Below, in pieces: positions 1-6,683 of a DNA stretch of 7,978 nucleotides. The DNA is from Chitinophaga pinensis (lineage in GTDB: Bacteria > Planctomycetota > Phycisphaerae > Phycisphaerales > SM1A02): the NCBI GenBank assembly GCA_943329105.2, contig CALQCP020000096.1, positions 1-7,978 of the forward strand. Direction: 5' to 3'. The translations under genes were made by a program, and so were the position numbers. Position 1 is the stretch's first letter; every line of letters starts with the position of its first letter. The notes beneath the pieces are model-generated. The model was not told where the DNA came from. It ran no database searches and was given only the letters and a program-made list of their open reading frames with translations.

Positions 1-2
1 CC

Positions 3-251
3 CACCACCAGGCCCGAACCGGACTGGCGATGAGGGAACAGTACGACCTCAAAGTGAAGTATCTGCGACATCAAGCCCTTTTTCTTTGGCGAAATTCTGG
101 GCGGGGGATGCCCGGGGCCCCGGTCAGGCAGAATTGGACGTTCGGCATCCCGGTCGAGGAAAGCCCCCCCGCGCAGACCGCCCTTACTTGGCCTGCGTTT
201 CCGGCTGCATCACGTTCGGGCTTGGCGGTGGGTAATCAGCCAAACGAATAG
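3..251 (+). CDS. Possible 3' end of a gene entering from the left (sugar-transferase-like, doubtful)
   Basis: One plus-strand frame is open from the window edge to a TAG at 249-251. It overlaps the convergent UDP-xylose synthase gene by 68 bases. The first part uses many G/C-ending codons, as a real gene here would. The piece reading REQYDLKVKYLRHQALFL resembles the C-terminal helix of bacterial polyprenyl-phosphate sugar transferases, where a stretch like LDxxYIxxxSLxLD is followed by LKIL. The expected DLKIL continuation is missing, and the frame then turns into low-complexity, Pro/Gly/Arg-rich sequence, so it could be a frameshifted end or pure chance. A sugar transferase would fit beside a UDP-xylose synthase. 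An ATG lies at 30-32, but if the gene is real it starts outside the window. The resemblance is from memory of the family, not from a search. Confidence 0.2.
   Translation, partial: HHQARTGLAMREQYDLKVKYLRHQALFLWRNSGRGMPGAPVRQNWTFGIPVEESPPAQTALTWPAFPAASRSGLAVGNQPNE
93..151. repeat. Interleaved GC-rich inverted repeats beyond the UXS stop codon
   Basis: Two perfect inverted repeats interlock here. AATTCTG at 93-99 pairs with CAGAATT at 129-135, and GGGATGCC at 105-112 pairs with GGCATCCC at 144-151. A 12-base palindrome, CCGGGGCCCCGG, sits at 112-123 and offers a further alternative fold. The order of arms means the two stems are either mutually exclusive or form a pseudoknot. The region lies just past the 3' end of the minus-strand UXS gene. 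There is no T-run after the stems on either strand: the T-rich stretch at 79-87 is before the stem on the plus strand and reads as A-rich on the minus strand. It is therefore not a standard intrinsic terminator. Confidence 0.4.
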
Positions 252-1173
252 TGCGGAACCACTCAATGGTGCGAGGAATTCCTTCCTCGATATTGATCGT
301 GGAACTCCACCCGAGTTCGCGCTGGGCAAGCGTGATGTCTGGCTGCCGCTGCAACGGATCATCCATCGGCAATGCCCGATGCTCAATCTGCGCAGTGCAT
401 CCCGCGTCGCGCGCAACGGCGTGCGCCAATTCCAACATGGTGAACTCATGCGGATTGCCCATATTCACCGGACCCGTGAAATCCTCGCGCGAATCCATCA
501 TCAGTCGGAAACCTGCAACCAAGTCATCCACATAGCAGAATGAACGCGTCTGCGATCCATCGCCAAAGATCGTCAGCGCCTCGCCACCAACCGCTTGCCG
601 AATGAAATTGCTGACTACACGCCCGTCATAGGGATGCATGCGCGGCCCGTAGGTATTGAAGATTCGTACTACTTTGATAGACGTTCCGTGCATGCGTCGG
701 TAATCAAAGCACAGCGTTTCTGCGGCACGCTTGCCCTCGTCGTAACACGCGCGCGGACCAATCGGATTGACGTTGCCGCGGTATGACTCTGGCTGCGGAT
801 GAACTTCTGGATCTCCGTACACCTCGCTGGTGGAAGCATGCAACAGGCGTGCGCCCGTGCGATGAGCCAACTGCAGCGAATGCAGTGCTCCAAGAACCGA
901 AGTCATCATGGTCTTCACCGGTTCGTATCGGTAATGCCCGGGAGCCGCTGGACATGCCATGTTCCAGATGTAATCAACATCAAAGTCAAAGGGATGAACC
1001 ACATCGTGATGCACGAACGTGAATCCGCGCTTTCCATCCAGATGCGCAATGTTCTGCCGATTACCCGTGAACAAGTTGTCAAGGCAGATCACGCTGTGAC
1101 CAGACGCAATCAGCGAGTCGCACAGATGCGAACCAAGGAATCCGGCACCACCTGTAACCAATGAACGAGGCAT
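184..1173 (-). CDS. uxs: UDP-glucuronate decarboxylase (UDP-xylose synthase)
   Basis: This 329-residue cytoplasmic enzyme of the extended short-chain dehydrogenase/epimerase family converts UDP-glucuronate to UDP-xylose and CO2 using bound NAD+, supplying nucleotide sugar for surface polysaccharide. The Rossmann glycine motif GGAGFLG is at residues 8-14, and Asp32 in LDNLFTG ends the second strand, as expected for NAD binding. The catalytic set is visible as STSEVYGDP from residue 114 and the Tyr144-x3-Lys148 pair within ACYDEGK. RIFNTYGPRM (170-179) and GDGSQTRSF (204-212) are hallmarks of the UXS branch rather than of UDP-glucose epimerases, and NMACPAAP (71-78) closely matches the animal/bacterial UXS substrate loop. 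The ATG at 1171-1173 was chosen because the Rossmann strand begins at once. An in-frame ATG at 1254 would add 27 unmatched residues reaching almost to the divergent anmK start. The tail is Pro-rich. No Shine-Dalgarno is seen. Family call is firm; the pathway end product is unknown. Confidence 0.93.
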   Translation of the reverse strand: MPRSLVTGGAGFLGSHLCDSLIASGHSVICLDNLFTGNRQNIAHLDGKRGFTFVHHDVVHPFDFDVDYIWNMACPAAPGHYRYEPVKTMMTSVLGALHSLQLAHRTGARLLHASTSEVYGDPEVHPQPESYRGNVNPIGPRACYDEGKRAAETLCFDYRRMHGTSIKVVRIFNTYGPRMHPYDGRVVSNFIRQAVGGEALTIFGDGSQTRSFCYVDDLVAGFRLMMDSREDFTGPVNMGNPHEFTMLELAHAVARDAGCTAQIEHRALPMDDPLQRQPDITLAQRELGWSSTINIEEGIPRTIEWFRTIRLADYPPPSPNVMQPETQAK

Positions 1174-1256
1174 CCCGCGAGTGTATGCGCTTCTCAGCAA
1201 CGCACGCGAACCGCCATGCTTGACCGCCAGGCTCCGCACTGCGAACATCCGCACTC
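1174..1256. promoter_or_regulatory. Divergent intergenic region between UXS and anmK
   Basis: These 83 bases separate two divergently transcribed genes, so promoters for both should lie here or just inside the genes. On the plus strand TTGACC at 1220-1225 resembles a -35 box, but the hexamer 17 bases further on (GAACAT, 1243-1248) is a poor -10 box. No Shine-Dalgarno precedes either start codon and I see no convincing operator. The promoter role is inferred from gene orientation alone. Confidence 0.4.
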
Positions 1257-2402
1257 ATGCAACGAACCCGCCTCGTCCTTGGAGCAATGACTGGCACGAG
1301 CATCGATGGCATCGATCTCGCCGTTGCTCGTATCGATGGCGCCGGTCTGGCCATGCGCGCCACACTGCTCGCGGAGCGCTCTGCTCCGCTCGGTCCCCTT
1401 GCCGATCGCCTCCGCGCCGCCGCCAACCAACATCCGATGCCCGCCAGCGAATTCGCTGCCATCGCACGCGAACTCGGCGTGCTGCACGCACGGGAATCCA
1501 TCGAACTTCTTCGGAGCGCCGGCATCCCCCACGTAGATCTTGCCGCCTTACATGGTCAAACGGTCTTTCATCGACCGCCGGAAAGTTGGCAGCTGCTGAA
1601 CGCGCATCCGGTTGCACTGGCGCTGCAGTGCGATGTGGTGTTTGACCTGCGCGGCGCGGACTTGGCGCTTGGCGGGCAAGGCGCCCCACTCACCCCGCTT
1701 GCCGATTGGATTCTCTTTCGCACTGCACACCCACGCGCCATCATCAACCTCGGGGGCTTTGCAAACGCCACGTTCCTTCCCGCCGATGATGATCGAACCC
1801 ACACGCAACAAGTGGCCGCCATTCGTGGCGCTGACCTGTGCGCGTGCAATCAACTGCTTGACCACGCTGCACGCAGCGCGATCGATAAGCCCTATGACTC
1901 CGGCGGCGCCGTGGCCGCCGGCGGCACGCGCAACGATGCTGCCTTCGCGGAACTCCGCGCGCTTCTCGCCCCCCGCGCGGATGGCCGCAGCCTTGGCACC
2001 GGCGATGAATTCTTCGCCTGGGTCGATCGCCACACGCCACACCTGGCACCCGCCGACCTGCTCGCCACCGCTGCTGATGCCACCGGTGAAGCGATCGGCT
2101 CCGCGCTCCGTCAGTCCGGCGTCCACGATGCGGTGGTCGCGGGCGGCGGCGCTCGCCATGGCAGGCTGTGCGCAGCGATTGCCATCACCGCCAACTGCAA
2201 GGTGATTGCTTCTTCAGACTTCGGCGTGCCGGTTTCCTGCCGCGAAGCACTCGAATGGGCCATCCTGGGGGCACTTGCGGCCGACGGACTTGATATCGCG
2301 CTCCCGGCAGTGACCCAGCGCGTATCCCCTTCGCTCCTACCCTCCGGAACATGGATTCGTTCAAGTGCTGCAAACTCCCCACCTACGCTGAACACGACCT
2401 GA
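1257..2402 (+). CDS. anmK: Anhydro-N-acetylmuramic acid kinase
   Basis: This 381-residue cytoplasmic sugar kinase of the ASKHA fold (E. coli AnmK is about 369 residues) uses ATP to open the 1,6-anhydro ring of anhydro-MurNAc and phosphorylate it, giving MurNAc-6-phosphate in peptidoglycan recycling. Family motifs occur in order: GAMTGTSIDGID (9-20, phosphate-binding loop), LHGQTVFHRP (98-107), the strongly conserved DLALGGQGAPLTPLAD (135-150), INLGGFANAT (163-172) and a GGGARHGRL adenosine-site motif near residue 297. The usual DTGPGN segment carrying the catalytic Asp reads DLCACN here (Asp193 to Asn198): the Asp and Asn are kept but TGPG is replaced. The canonical Asn of the GGGA-x-N motif appears as His. 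Both changes may be lineage variants. The ATG at 1257 places the first motif at the normal distance. There is no Shine-Dalgarno. A MurNAc-6-P etherase (murQ), the usual next enzyme, is not in the window. Confidence 0.92.
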   Translation: MQRTRLVLGAMTGTSIDGIDLAVARIDGAGLAMRATLLAERSAPLGPLADRLRAAANQHPMPASEFAAIARELGVLHARESIELLRSAGIPHVDLAALHGQTVFHRPPESWQLLNAHPVALALQCDVVFDLRGADLALGGQGAPLTPLADWILFRTAHPRAIINLGGFANATFLPADDDRTHTQQVAAIRGADLCACNQLLDHAARSAIDKPYDSGGAVAAGGTRNDAAFAELRALLAPRADGRSLGTGDEFFAWVDRHTPHLAPADLLATAADATGEAIGSALRQSGVHDAVVAGGGARHGRLCAAIAITANCKVIASSDFGVPVSCREALEWAILGALAADGLDIALPAVTQRVSPSLLPSGTWIRSSAANSPPTLNTT

Positions 2403-2472
2403 ACACCGCCTCGCCACACTGCCTCACTGATCTGTCCAGCCCTGACTCCTATCACAGTAGAGCACTCCCACA
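2403..2472 (+). promoter_or_regulatory. Gap before the pho-pst cluster, probable promoter region
   Basis: Seventy bases lie between the anmK stop and the phoB start. This is the most likely place, or the end of anmK just before it, for the promoter of the phosphate cluster, because genes downstream are closely packed. I could not find a tandem CTGTCAT-type Pho box, a good -35/-10 pair or a Shine-Dalgarno. Read-through from anmK is equally possible. Confidence 0.25.
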
Positions 2473-3186
2473 ATGGCAAAGCCATCTGTCCTGATCGTTG
2501 AAGACGAGCCCGACATTGCCGAGCTGATCCGATTCCACTGCGACCGTGAAGGCATGGACGCACGCACCGTGGGCACCGGCAAGGTTGCGCTTGATCAAGT
2601 GAAGCGCGAAACGCCGGACCTGTTGATCCTCGACCTCATGCTGCCCGATGTCGGAGGCCTGGAAATCTGCCGACGACTCAAGCAGTGGCCGGAGACACGC
2701 GAACTTCCAATCGTCATGGTCACCGCCAAGGGCGAAGAGACCGACATCGTCACCGGACTTGAAATCGGCGCCGATGACTACGTGGTCAAGCCGTTCAGCC
2801 CGCGCATTCTGATGGCCCGAGTCAGAGCCGTGCTGCGTCGCAAACTCGACGAGCAGAACACCGGCGATGACAACCGCCTGGAGCGACTTGATCGCCGACT
2901 GGTGATCGATCCCGATCGCCATGTGGTCAGCGTTGATGGAAACGTCGTTGAACTGACGGTGACCGAATTCGGCATCCTCAATCACTTGGCGCAACGCCCC
3001 GGATTCGTCCGAACGCGAGATCAAATCATCGCAGCGGTACACGGCCGCAACGTCATCCTCTCCAGCCGTACCATTGACGTTCACGTCACGGCCCTTCGCA
3101 AGAAACTTGGCGAACTCGCTGGGTGCGTAGAAACCGTCCGCGGCGTTGGGTACCGGTTCGGTGAGTCCCTGGTGGCAGTCGAGTAG
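2473..3186 (+). CDS. phoB: PhoB-like phosphate regulon response regulator (OmpR family)
   Basis: This 237-residue protein has a receiver domain (about residues 4-120) and a winged-helix DNA-binding domain (about 140-230). The receiver shows the acidic pair Glu10-Asp11, the phosphoacceptor Asp54 in LILDLMLPD, Thr84 in VMVTAK and Lys106 in VVKPFSP. ADDYVVKPF before the linker is typical of OmpR/PhoB regulators. The C-terminal domain carries the recognition-helix signature SRTIDVHVTALRKKLG (198-213) and ends with the VRGVGYRF hairpin (222-229). Phosphorylation by the neighbouring sensor kinase is expected to trigger dimerisation and activation of phosphate-starvation promoters. The kinase gene starts 14 bases downstream and the transporter genes follow, which is what supports PhoB over other OmpR-family members. 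Start is ATG with no clear Shine-Dalgarno. Confidence 0.9.
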   Translation: MAKPSVLIVEDEPDIAELIRFHCDREGMDARTVGTGKVALDQVKRETPDLLILDLMLPDVGGLEICRRLKQWPETRELPIVMVTAKGEETDIVTGLEIGADDYVVKPFSPRILMARVRAVLRRKLDEQNTGDDNRLERLDRRLVIDPDRHVVSVDGNVVELTVTEFGILNHLAQRPGFVRTRDQIIAAVHGRNVILSSRTIDVHVTALRKKLGELAGCVETVRGVGYRFGESLVAVE

Positions 3187-3200
3187 CGTTCCACGCATCC

Positions 3201-4565
3201 ATGCAGCCAACCACGGACGCAGCTTCGTATTTCGTGCCATTTGTCGGGGCAACCGTGGTGGCCGTTGCCTGCGGAGCGATGCTTGCCATCCTGTTCCTGC
3301 AGCGCCGCGCTGAACATCGACGCATTGCAGCCGCGCTTGGTGCACTTGGCGGATATGAATCGAACCCAGTCCGCGGCGCGCGTGCAGCGGCCAACGAAGC
3401 GGTTCGACTTGATGGCGCGCTCAGCGAGTTGCGTGCGATCTTGGCGACCGCTCCCGTCGGAATCGTTGCGCTTGATTCGGTCGACCGCATCGTGACCATC
3501 AACCCCGCGGCAGTGCGCCTGTTTGATGCAAACGAGCGCGCCGTCGAGGGTCGCCTCCTGATTGAGATCGTTCGCAGCCCCGATCTGGAGACACTGATTG
3601 CAAGTGCGCGCGAAACTGGCCGTCGCGCCGAGGCCGAACTGCCATTCTCCGCAGTCACTGGCGAGCGCCGCGCTAGTTGCTCGGTGGTCCCGCTTTCGCG
3701 CGATGTTGCCAACGCACAACTGCTGCTCGTTCTTGAAGATCGCACCGAACTGCGTCGCTTGGAATCTCTGCGAACCGAGTTTGTTGCCAACGTGAGCCAT
3801 GAGCTCCGCACGCCCATCACTTCCATTCGTGGGTATGCCGAGACGTTGGCGGAAAATTTTGAGCTTCCACCGGACGCGGCCCGCTTCTCACGAACCATCG
3901 CCCGCAGTGCCAGCCGTCTTGGCGCGATCATTGATGACCTCCTGCTCCTCTCCTCACTTGAGGACCCATCAGCCCGCGGCGATATCGCTAGTACGCCCGT
4001 CCGCATCGCAGGGATCGTGGCCGAAGCAGTTGAACAGGTCACCCCCGCTGCCACGGAGAAGCGCCTGACGATTGATGTTGCCGTCGACCCCTCCCTGTGG
4101 GTTCTTGGAAGCGCCGGACTACTTGCGCATGCCGTGGCCAATCTGGTCTCCAACGCCGCCAAGTACGGGCCGGCGGATTCGCGGATTGCGGTCACCGCCG
4201 CTGCCGAGGGCGGCTATGCGGTCATCTCGGTCACCGACCACGGCCCGGGCATCCCCGAAATTCACCGCGAGCGCCTGTTTGAGCGTTTCTACCGGGTGGA
4301 TCGAGCCCGCAGCCGTGACTCTGGTGGCACCGGCCTTGGGCTTGCCATCGTGAAACATGTTGCCATGGTCCACGGCGGTTATGCGGAGGTGGATAGCCGG
4401 ACGGACGCCAATCACGGCAGTACATTCCGGATTCGGATGCCCCTCGCCACTGAGGGGCGAGTGAAGAGCCTCCCGCTGGCAGATGCCACCCCCTTGCACA
4501 CGCCAAATGAACATGATCCCGCGACACTGCCCGTAACTCCTTCCGCTGCCCGCCGAACGGCGTGA
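3201..4565 (+). CDS. phoR: PhoR-like phosphate sensor histidine kinase
   Basis: This 454-residue inner-membrane kinase should autophosphorylate under phosphate limitation and pass phosphate to the adjacent PhoB-like regulator. One hydrophobic segment (about 11-33) is followed by basic residues. There is no room for a periplasmic sensor domain, as in E. coli PhoR, which is controlled through the Pst transporter and PhoU. A PAS-like domain follows (about 74-180; APVGIVALD, INPAAVRLF). The dimerisation domain has the phosphoacceptor His200 in FVANVSHELRTPITSIRGY. The ATPase domain shows the N box with Asn314 and Asn318, the G1 box DHGPGIP (346-352), the F box LFERFYR (359-365) and the G2 box GTGLGLAI (376-383). 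After MPLATEG (413-419) there is a Pro/Thr/Ala-rich tail of about 35 residues with no family motif. No Shine-Dalgarno is visible. The phosphate role rests on the flanking phoB and pst genes. Confidence 0.9.
   Translation: MQPTTDAASYFVPFVGATVVAVACGAMLAILFLQRRAEHRRIAAALGALGGYESNPVRGARAAANEAVRLDGALSELRAILATAPVGIVALDSVDRIVTINPAAVRLFDANERAVEGRLLIEIVRSPDLETLIASARETGRRAEAELPFSAVTGERRASCSVVPLSRDVANAQLLLVLEDRTELRRLESLRTEFVANVSHELRTPITSIRGYAETLAENFELPPDAARFSRTIARSASRLGAIIDDLLLLSSLEDPSARGDIASTPVRIAGIVAEAVEQVTPAATEKRLTIDVAVDPSLWVLGSAGLLAHAVANLVSNAAKYGPADSRIAVTAAAEGGYAVISVTDHGPGIPEIHRERLFERFYRVDRARSRDSGGTGLGLAIVKHVAMVHGGYAEVDSRTDANHGSTFRIRMPLATEGRVKSLPLADATPLHTPNEHDPATLPVTPSAARRTA
4439..4458 (+). repeat. 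GC-rich hairpin inside the 3' part of phoR
   Basis: GCCCCTC (4439-4445) and GAGGGGC (4452-4458) form a perfect 7-bp stem with a 6-base loop. It lies at the codons for MPLATEG, exactly where the conserved kinase domain ends and the variable tail begins. There is no T-run after it, so it is not a standard terminator. It may be only a consequence of codon choice. Confidence 0.35.
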
Positions 4566-4622
4566 CAGCCAACCTGGATTGCGTGGAGTGATCGAGCCTC
4601 ACACTATCTGAACGAGAACTAC

Positions 4623-5630
4623 ATGCGACCCATTCGAGCGATCAACGCCTTTCTCGTAGCCGCCGTTCTCGGTTCGATGGCCGCATCCTCGGCGATGCCG
4701 ACGCAAGACCCCAAGAATCTGAAGGGCGCGGTTCGCGTTGACGGATCGTCCACCGTGTATCTGATTGCCGAAGCCGTCGCTGAGGAGTTCTCCAAGGTTG
4801 CTCCCGGAGTCAACGTCACCGTGGGAATGTCCGGAACCGGCGGAGGCTTCAAGCGCTTCGGAAACGGCGAGACAGATATCTCCAATGCCTCGCGCGGCAT
4901 CAAGCAGCCCGAAATCGATGCCTGCAAGAGCCACAACATCGAGTTCATTGAACTTCCCGTGGCATTTGATGGGCTCACCATCGTGATCAACAAGGGAAAC
5001 ACGTGGGCGAAGCAACTCACGGTGGCACAAATCAAGAAGATCTTCGCATCAGTTGATACTGCCAAGACGTGGAAGGACGTTGATGCGTCTTGGCCAAGCG
5101 ATGCAATCAAGGTCTATTCCCCTGGCACTGATAGCGGCACGTTCGACTACTTCAAGGAAGTCATCGTCGGCAAAGAAGGCAAGATCCGCGCCGATATCAG
5201 CGTGAGCGAAGACGACAACGTGATTGTGCGCGCCATCGAAGGCGACAAGAACGCCATTGGTTTCTTTGGTTACGCCTACTTTGCAGAGAATCAGGGCAAA
5301 TTGAGTGCGGTCAAAGTAGTGAATCCAAAGACCGGCGCCGCCGTTTCACCCTCCCCGGCAACCGTTGAAGACGCCAGTTACGCCCCGTTTAGCCGACCGC
5401 TGTTCATCTACGTGAACAAGGCGTCATTGGCCAAGCCTGCGGTGGCTGCCTATGCAGCGTTCGCGCTGGAGAACGGCGCCAAACTTGCCGCCGAAGTTGG
5501 TTACATCAAACTTCCTACCGTGATCTACGAGCGCGCCAAGGCGAATCTTGCCGCTAGTAAGTTGGGCACACAAATGCTGGACGAAAACGGCATGGAGCGC
5601 ATGGGAATTCTGGCGGACATTTACAAATGA
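4623..5630 (+). CDS. pstS: Periplasmic phosphate-binding protein PstS
   Basis: This is the substrate-binding subunit of the high-affinity phosphate ABC importer, 335 residues. The N-terminus is a Sec signal peptide: Arg3 and Arg5, a hydrophobic core (about 8-20) and a probable cleavage site after ASSA at residue 24. There is no lipobox cysteine, so the mature protein should be free in the periplasm. Phosphate-site motifs are DGSSTVY (40-46), MSGTGGGFKRF (69-79), GETDISNASR (82-91) and SPGTDSGTFDYF (166-177). The GTDSGTFDYF form resembles the cyanobacterial SphX/PstS branch rather than E. coli PstS, whose equivalent loop contains an Arg. Asp85 corresponds to the Asp that recognises the phosphate proton. 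The gene starts 57 bases after phoR and is followed at once by a hairpin pair. The start is fixed by the signal peptide; no Shine-Dalgarno is evident. Confidence 0.95.
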   Translation: MRPIRAINAFLVAAVLGSMAASSAMPTQDPKNLKGAVRVDGSSTVYLIAEAVAEEFSKVAPGVNVTVGMSGTGGGFKRFGNGETDISNASRGIKQPEIDACKSHNIEFIELPVAFDGLTIVINKGNTWAKQLTVAQIKKIFASVDTAKTWKDVDASWPSDAIKVYSPGTDSGTFDYFKEVIVGKEGKIRADISVSEDDNVIVRAIEGDKNAIGFFGYAYFAENQGKLSAVKVVNPKTGAAVSPSPATVEDASYAPFSRPLFIYVNKASLAKPAVAAYAAFALENGAKLAAEVGYIKLPTVIYERAKANLAASKLGTQMLDENGMERMGILADIYK

Positions 5631-5707
5631 TTGGCACCGGCGCCCTTCAACGCCGGGCGGGGAACACCCCACTCCTGGCAATCCGGGCGCTCGATACCTC
5701 CCGCTGA
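5627..5707 (+). other. Mini-ORF bridging pstS and pstC (26 codons, speculative)
   Basis: An ATG at 5627-5629 overlaps the pstS stop in an ATGA arrangement and opens a 26-codon frame that ends with TGA at 5705-5707, four bases before the pstC ATG at 5712. The encoded peptide begins MIGTGALQRR and matches nothing I recognise. Its placement suggests translational coupling: ribosomes ending pstS could restart here, cross the hairpins and end beside the pstC start. Chance is a real alternative. Confidence 0.2.
5637..5670 (+). repeat. Tandem hairpins in the pstS-pstC gap
   Basis: CCGGCG (5637-5642) and CGCCGG (5651-5656) form a perfect 6-bp stem with an 8-base loop, starting 6 bases after the pstS stop. 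Three bases on, GGGG-AACA-CCCC (5659-5670) forms a second short stem. Neither is followed by a T-run, so they are not simple terminators. Hairpins in this position in transport operons commonly protect the upstream message from 3' exonucleases, which would favour more binding protein than permease. That role is inferred. Confidence 0.45.
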
Positions 5708-5711
5708 AACC

Positions 5712-6683
5712 ATGTCAAACGTCGCCGAAATCTCCACAGCAACCAGTCGCGCAGCAGCCGCGAACAACCGAGGAACTGCACGTTCGCGAGCTGCACGGAT
5801 CGGCACGGAACGAGTCATTCGCGGCAGCCTCCTCGCCTGTGCGTTACTTTCCATCGTCACCACCTTCACCATCTTGGCGATCCTGCTTGTGCAAAGCGCT
5901 TCGTTCTTTGCCATGCCGCAAGTCTCCGCGTGGGAGTTCTTCACCGGCACCACATGGGCGCCACTCTTAGGGGAAGAGAAGCACTTTGGAATCTGGCCAC
6001 TGATCGCCGGAACACTCCTCGTCACTTCCATTGCCGCAGCGTTCGCGCTGCCCGTTGGACTCGTGGTTGCCATCTATCTCAGCGAATACGCACCATCGCG
6101 CGTGCGCTCCATTCTGAAGCCCATTCTTGAAGTACTTGCAGGTATTCCAACGGTCGTCTACGGATTCTTTGCACTTGCTGTCATCACACCGTTCCTCCAT
6201 GACCATGTCAGCGAATCGTTTGGCACGTTCAATGCGCTTGGCGCTGGCCTAGCAGTTGGAATCATGATCTTGCCGATCGTTGCCAGCCTCTCGGAAGATT
6301 CACTGCGAGCAGTGCCCCGCAGCTTGCGGGACGCTGCGTTCGCCATGGGCGGAACGCGCTTTGATGTCAGCACCAAAGTGGTTGTTCCAGCGGCACTGAG
6401 TGGCATTGTGGCCAGTTGGTTGCTAGCCATCACCCGCGCCATCGGCGAAACCATGATCGTGGCGCTTGCAGCCGGCGGACTGGCCAGCATGACCCTCAAT
6501 CCTGCGGATGAAGTGCAAACCATGACCGCGTACATGGTGCAGATCTTTACCGGCGACGCCCCCGCGTACGGCATCGAATACAAGTCGAGTTTCGCAGTAG
6601 CCACCATCCTCTTCGTCATCACTCTTTCGCTCACTGTTGTTGGAAACCTATTCCTCCGTGCATTCCGAGAGGAATACGAGTGA
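5712..6683 (+). CDS. pstC: Phosphate ABC transporter permease PstC
   Basis: This 323-residue inner-membrane subunit forms the phosphate channel with PstA. About six membrane segments can be seen (roughly residues 39-64, 95-125, 140-162, 176-194, 229-258 and 293-316), after a hydrophilic Ala/Arg-rich N-terminus. LAGIPTVVYG (142-151) is characteristic of PstC. The EAA loop that contacts the ATPase is in EDSLRAVPRSLRDAAFAMGGTRFDV (from residue 195), and AITRAIGETM (239-248) is the conserved segment after it. I chose the ATG at 5712; a TTG-initiated reading at 5631 would add 27 Gly/Pro-rich residues across the hairpins and looks like intergenic sequence. No Shine-Dalgarno is seen before 5712. The gene ends in TGATG with pstA. 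Confidence 0.95.
   Translation: MSNVAEISTATSRAAAANNRGTARSRAARIGTERVIRGSLLACALLSIVTTFTILAILLVQSASFFAMPQVSAWEFFTGTTWAPLLGEEKHFGIWPLIAGTLLVTSIAAAFALPVGLVVAIYLSEYAPSRVRSILKPILEVLAGIPTVVYGFFALAVITPFLHDHVSESFGTFNALGAGLAVGIMILPIVASLSEDSLRAVPRSLRDAAFAMGGTRFDVSTKVVVPAALSGIVASWLLAITRAIGETMIVALAAGGLASMTLNPADEVQTMTAYMVQIFTGDAPAYGIEYKSSFAVATILFVITLSLTVVGNLFLRAFREEYE
6667..6672 (+). promoter_or_regulatory. Ribosome binding site for pstA
   Basis: GAGAGG, inside the last codons of pstC, lies 10 bases before the pstA ATG at 6683 and 7 bases before an in-frame GTG at 6680. It is the only clear Shine-Dalgarno-like element in the window, and its spacing allows either start. Confidence 0.5.

Noticed and set aside
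93..135. Intrinsic terminator for the UXS gene
   Set aside because: The stem is present but the sequence after it on the minus strand is A-rich, not T-rich.
1220..1248. Sigma-70-like promoter TTGACC-17-GAACAT ahead of anmK
   Set aside because: Only the -35 box is good; the -10 has about three of six matches. It would imply a leaderless anmK message, which is attractive but not supported by sequence alone.
1548..2159. Minus-strand open frame (203 codons) opposite anmK
   Set aside because: It lies wholly within the anmK coding region, which keeps family motifs throughout; no domain was recognisable in the antisense product.
2452..3345. Long minus-strand open frame (297 codons) opposite phoB
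   Set aside because: The plus strand encodes a complete response regulator with all catalytic residues. The antisense frame has no recognisable domain and is what high-GC codon periodicity produces.
3086..4195. Long minus-strand open frame (369 codons) opposite phoR
   Set aside because: The translation is Ser/Arg/Ala-rich low-complexity sequence without motifs, antisense to a well-conserved histidine kinase.
4562..4591. GTG-started mini-ORF overlapping the phoR stop, possible bridge to pstS
   Set aside because: It stops after nine codons, 31 bases short of the pstS ATG, so it does not bridge the gap as the pstS-pstC and pstA-pstB frames do.
5631..5711. TTG start that would extend PstC by 27 residues
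   Set aside because: The added residues are Gly/Pro-rich with no PstC similarity and cover the hairpins; the ATG at 5712 gives a normal-length protein.
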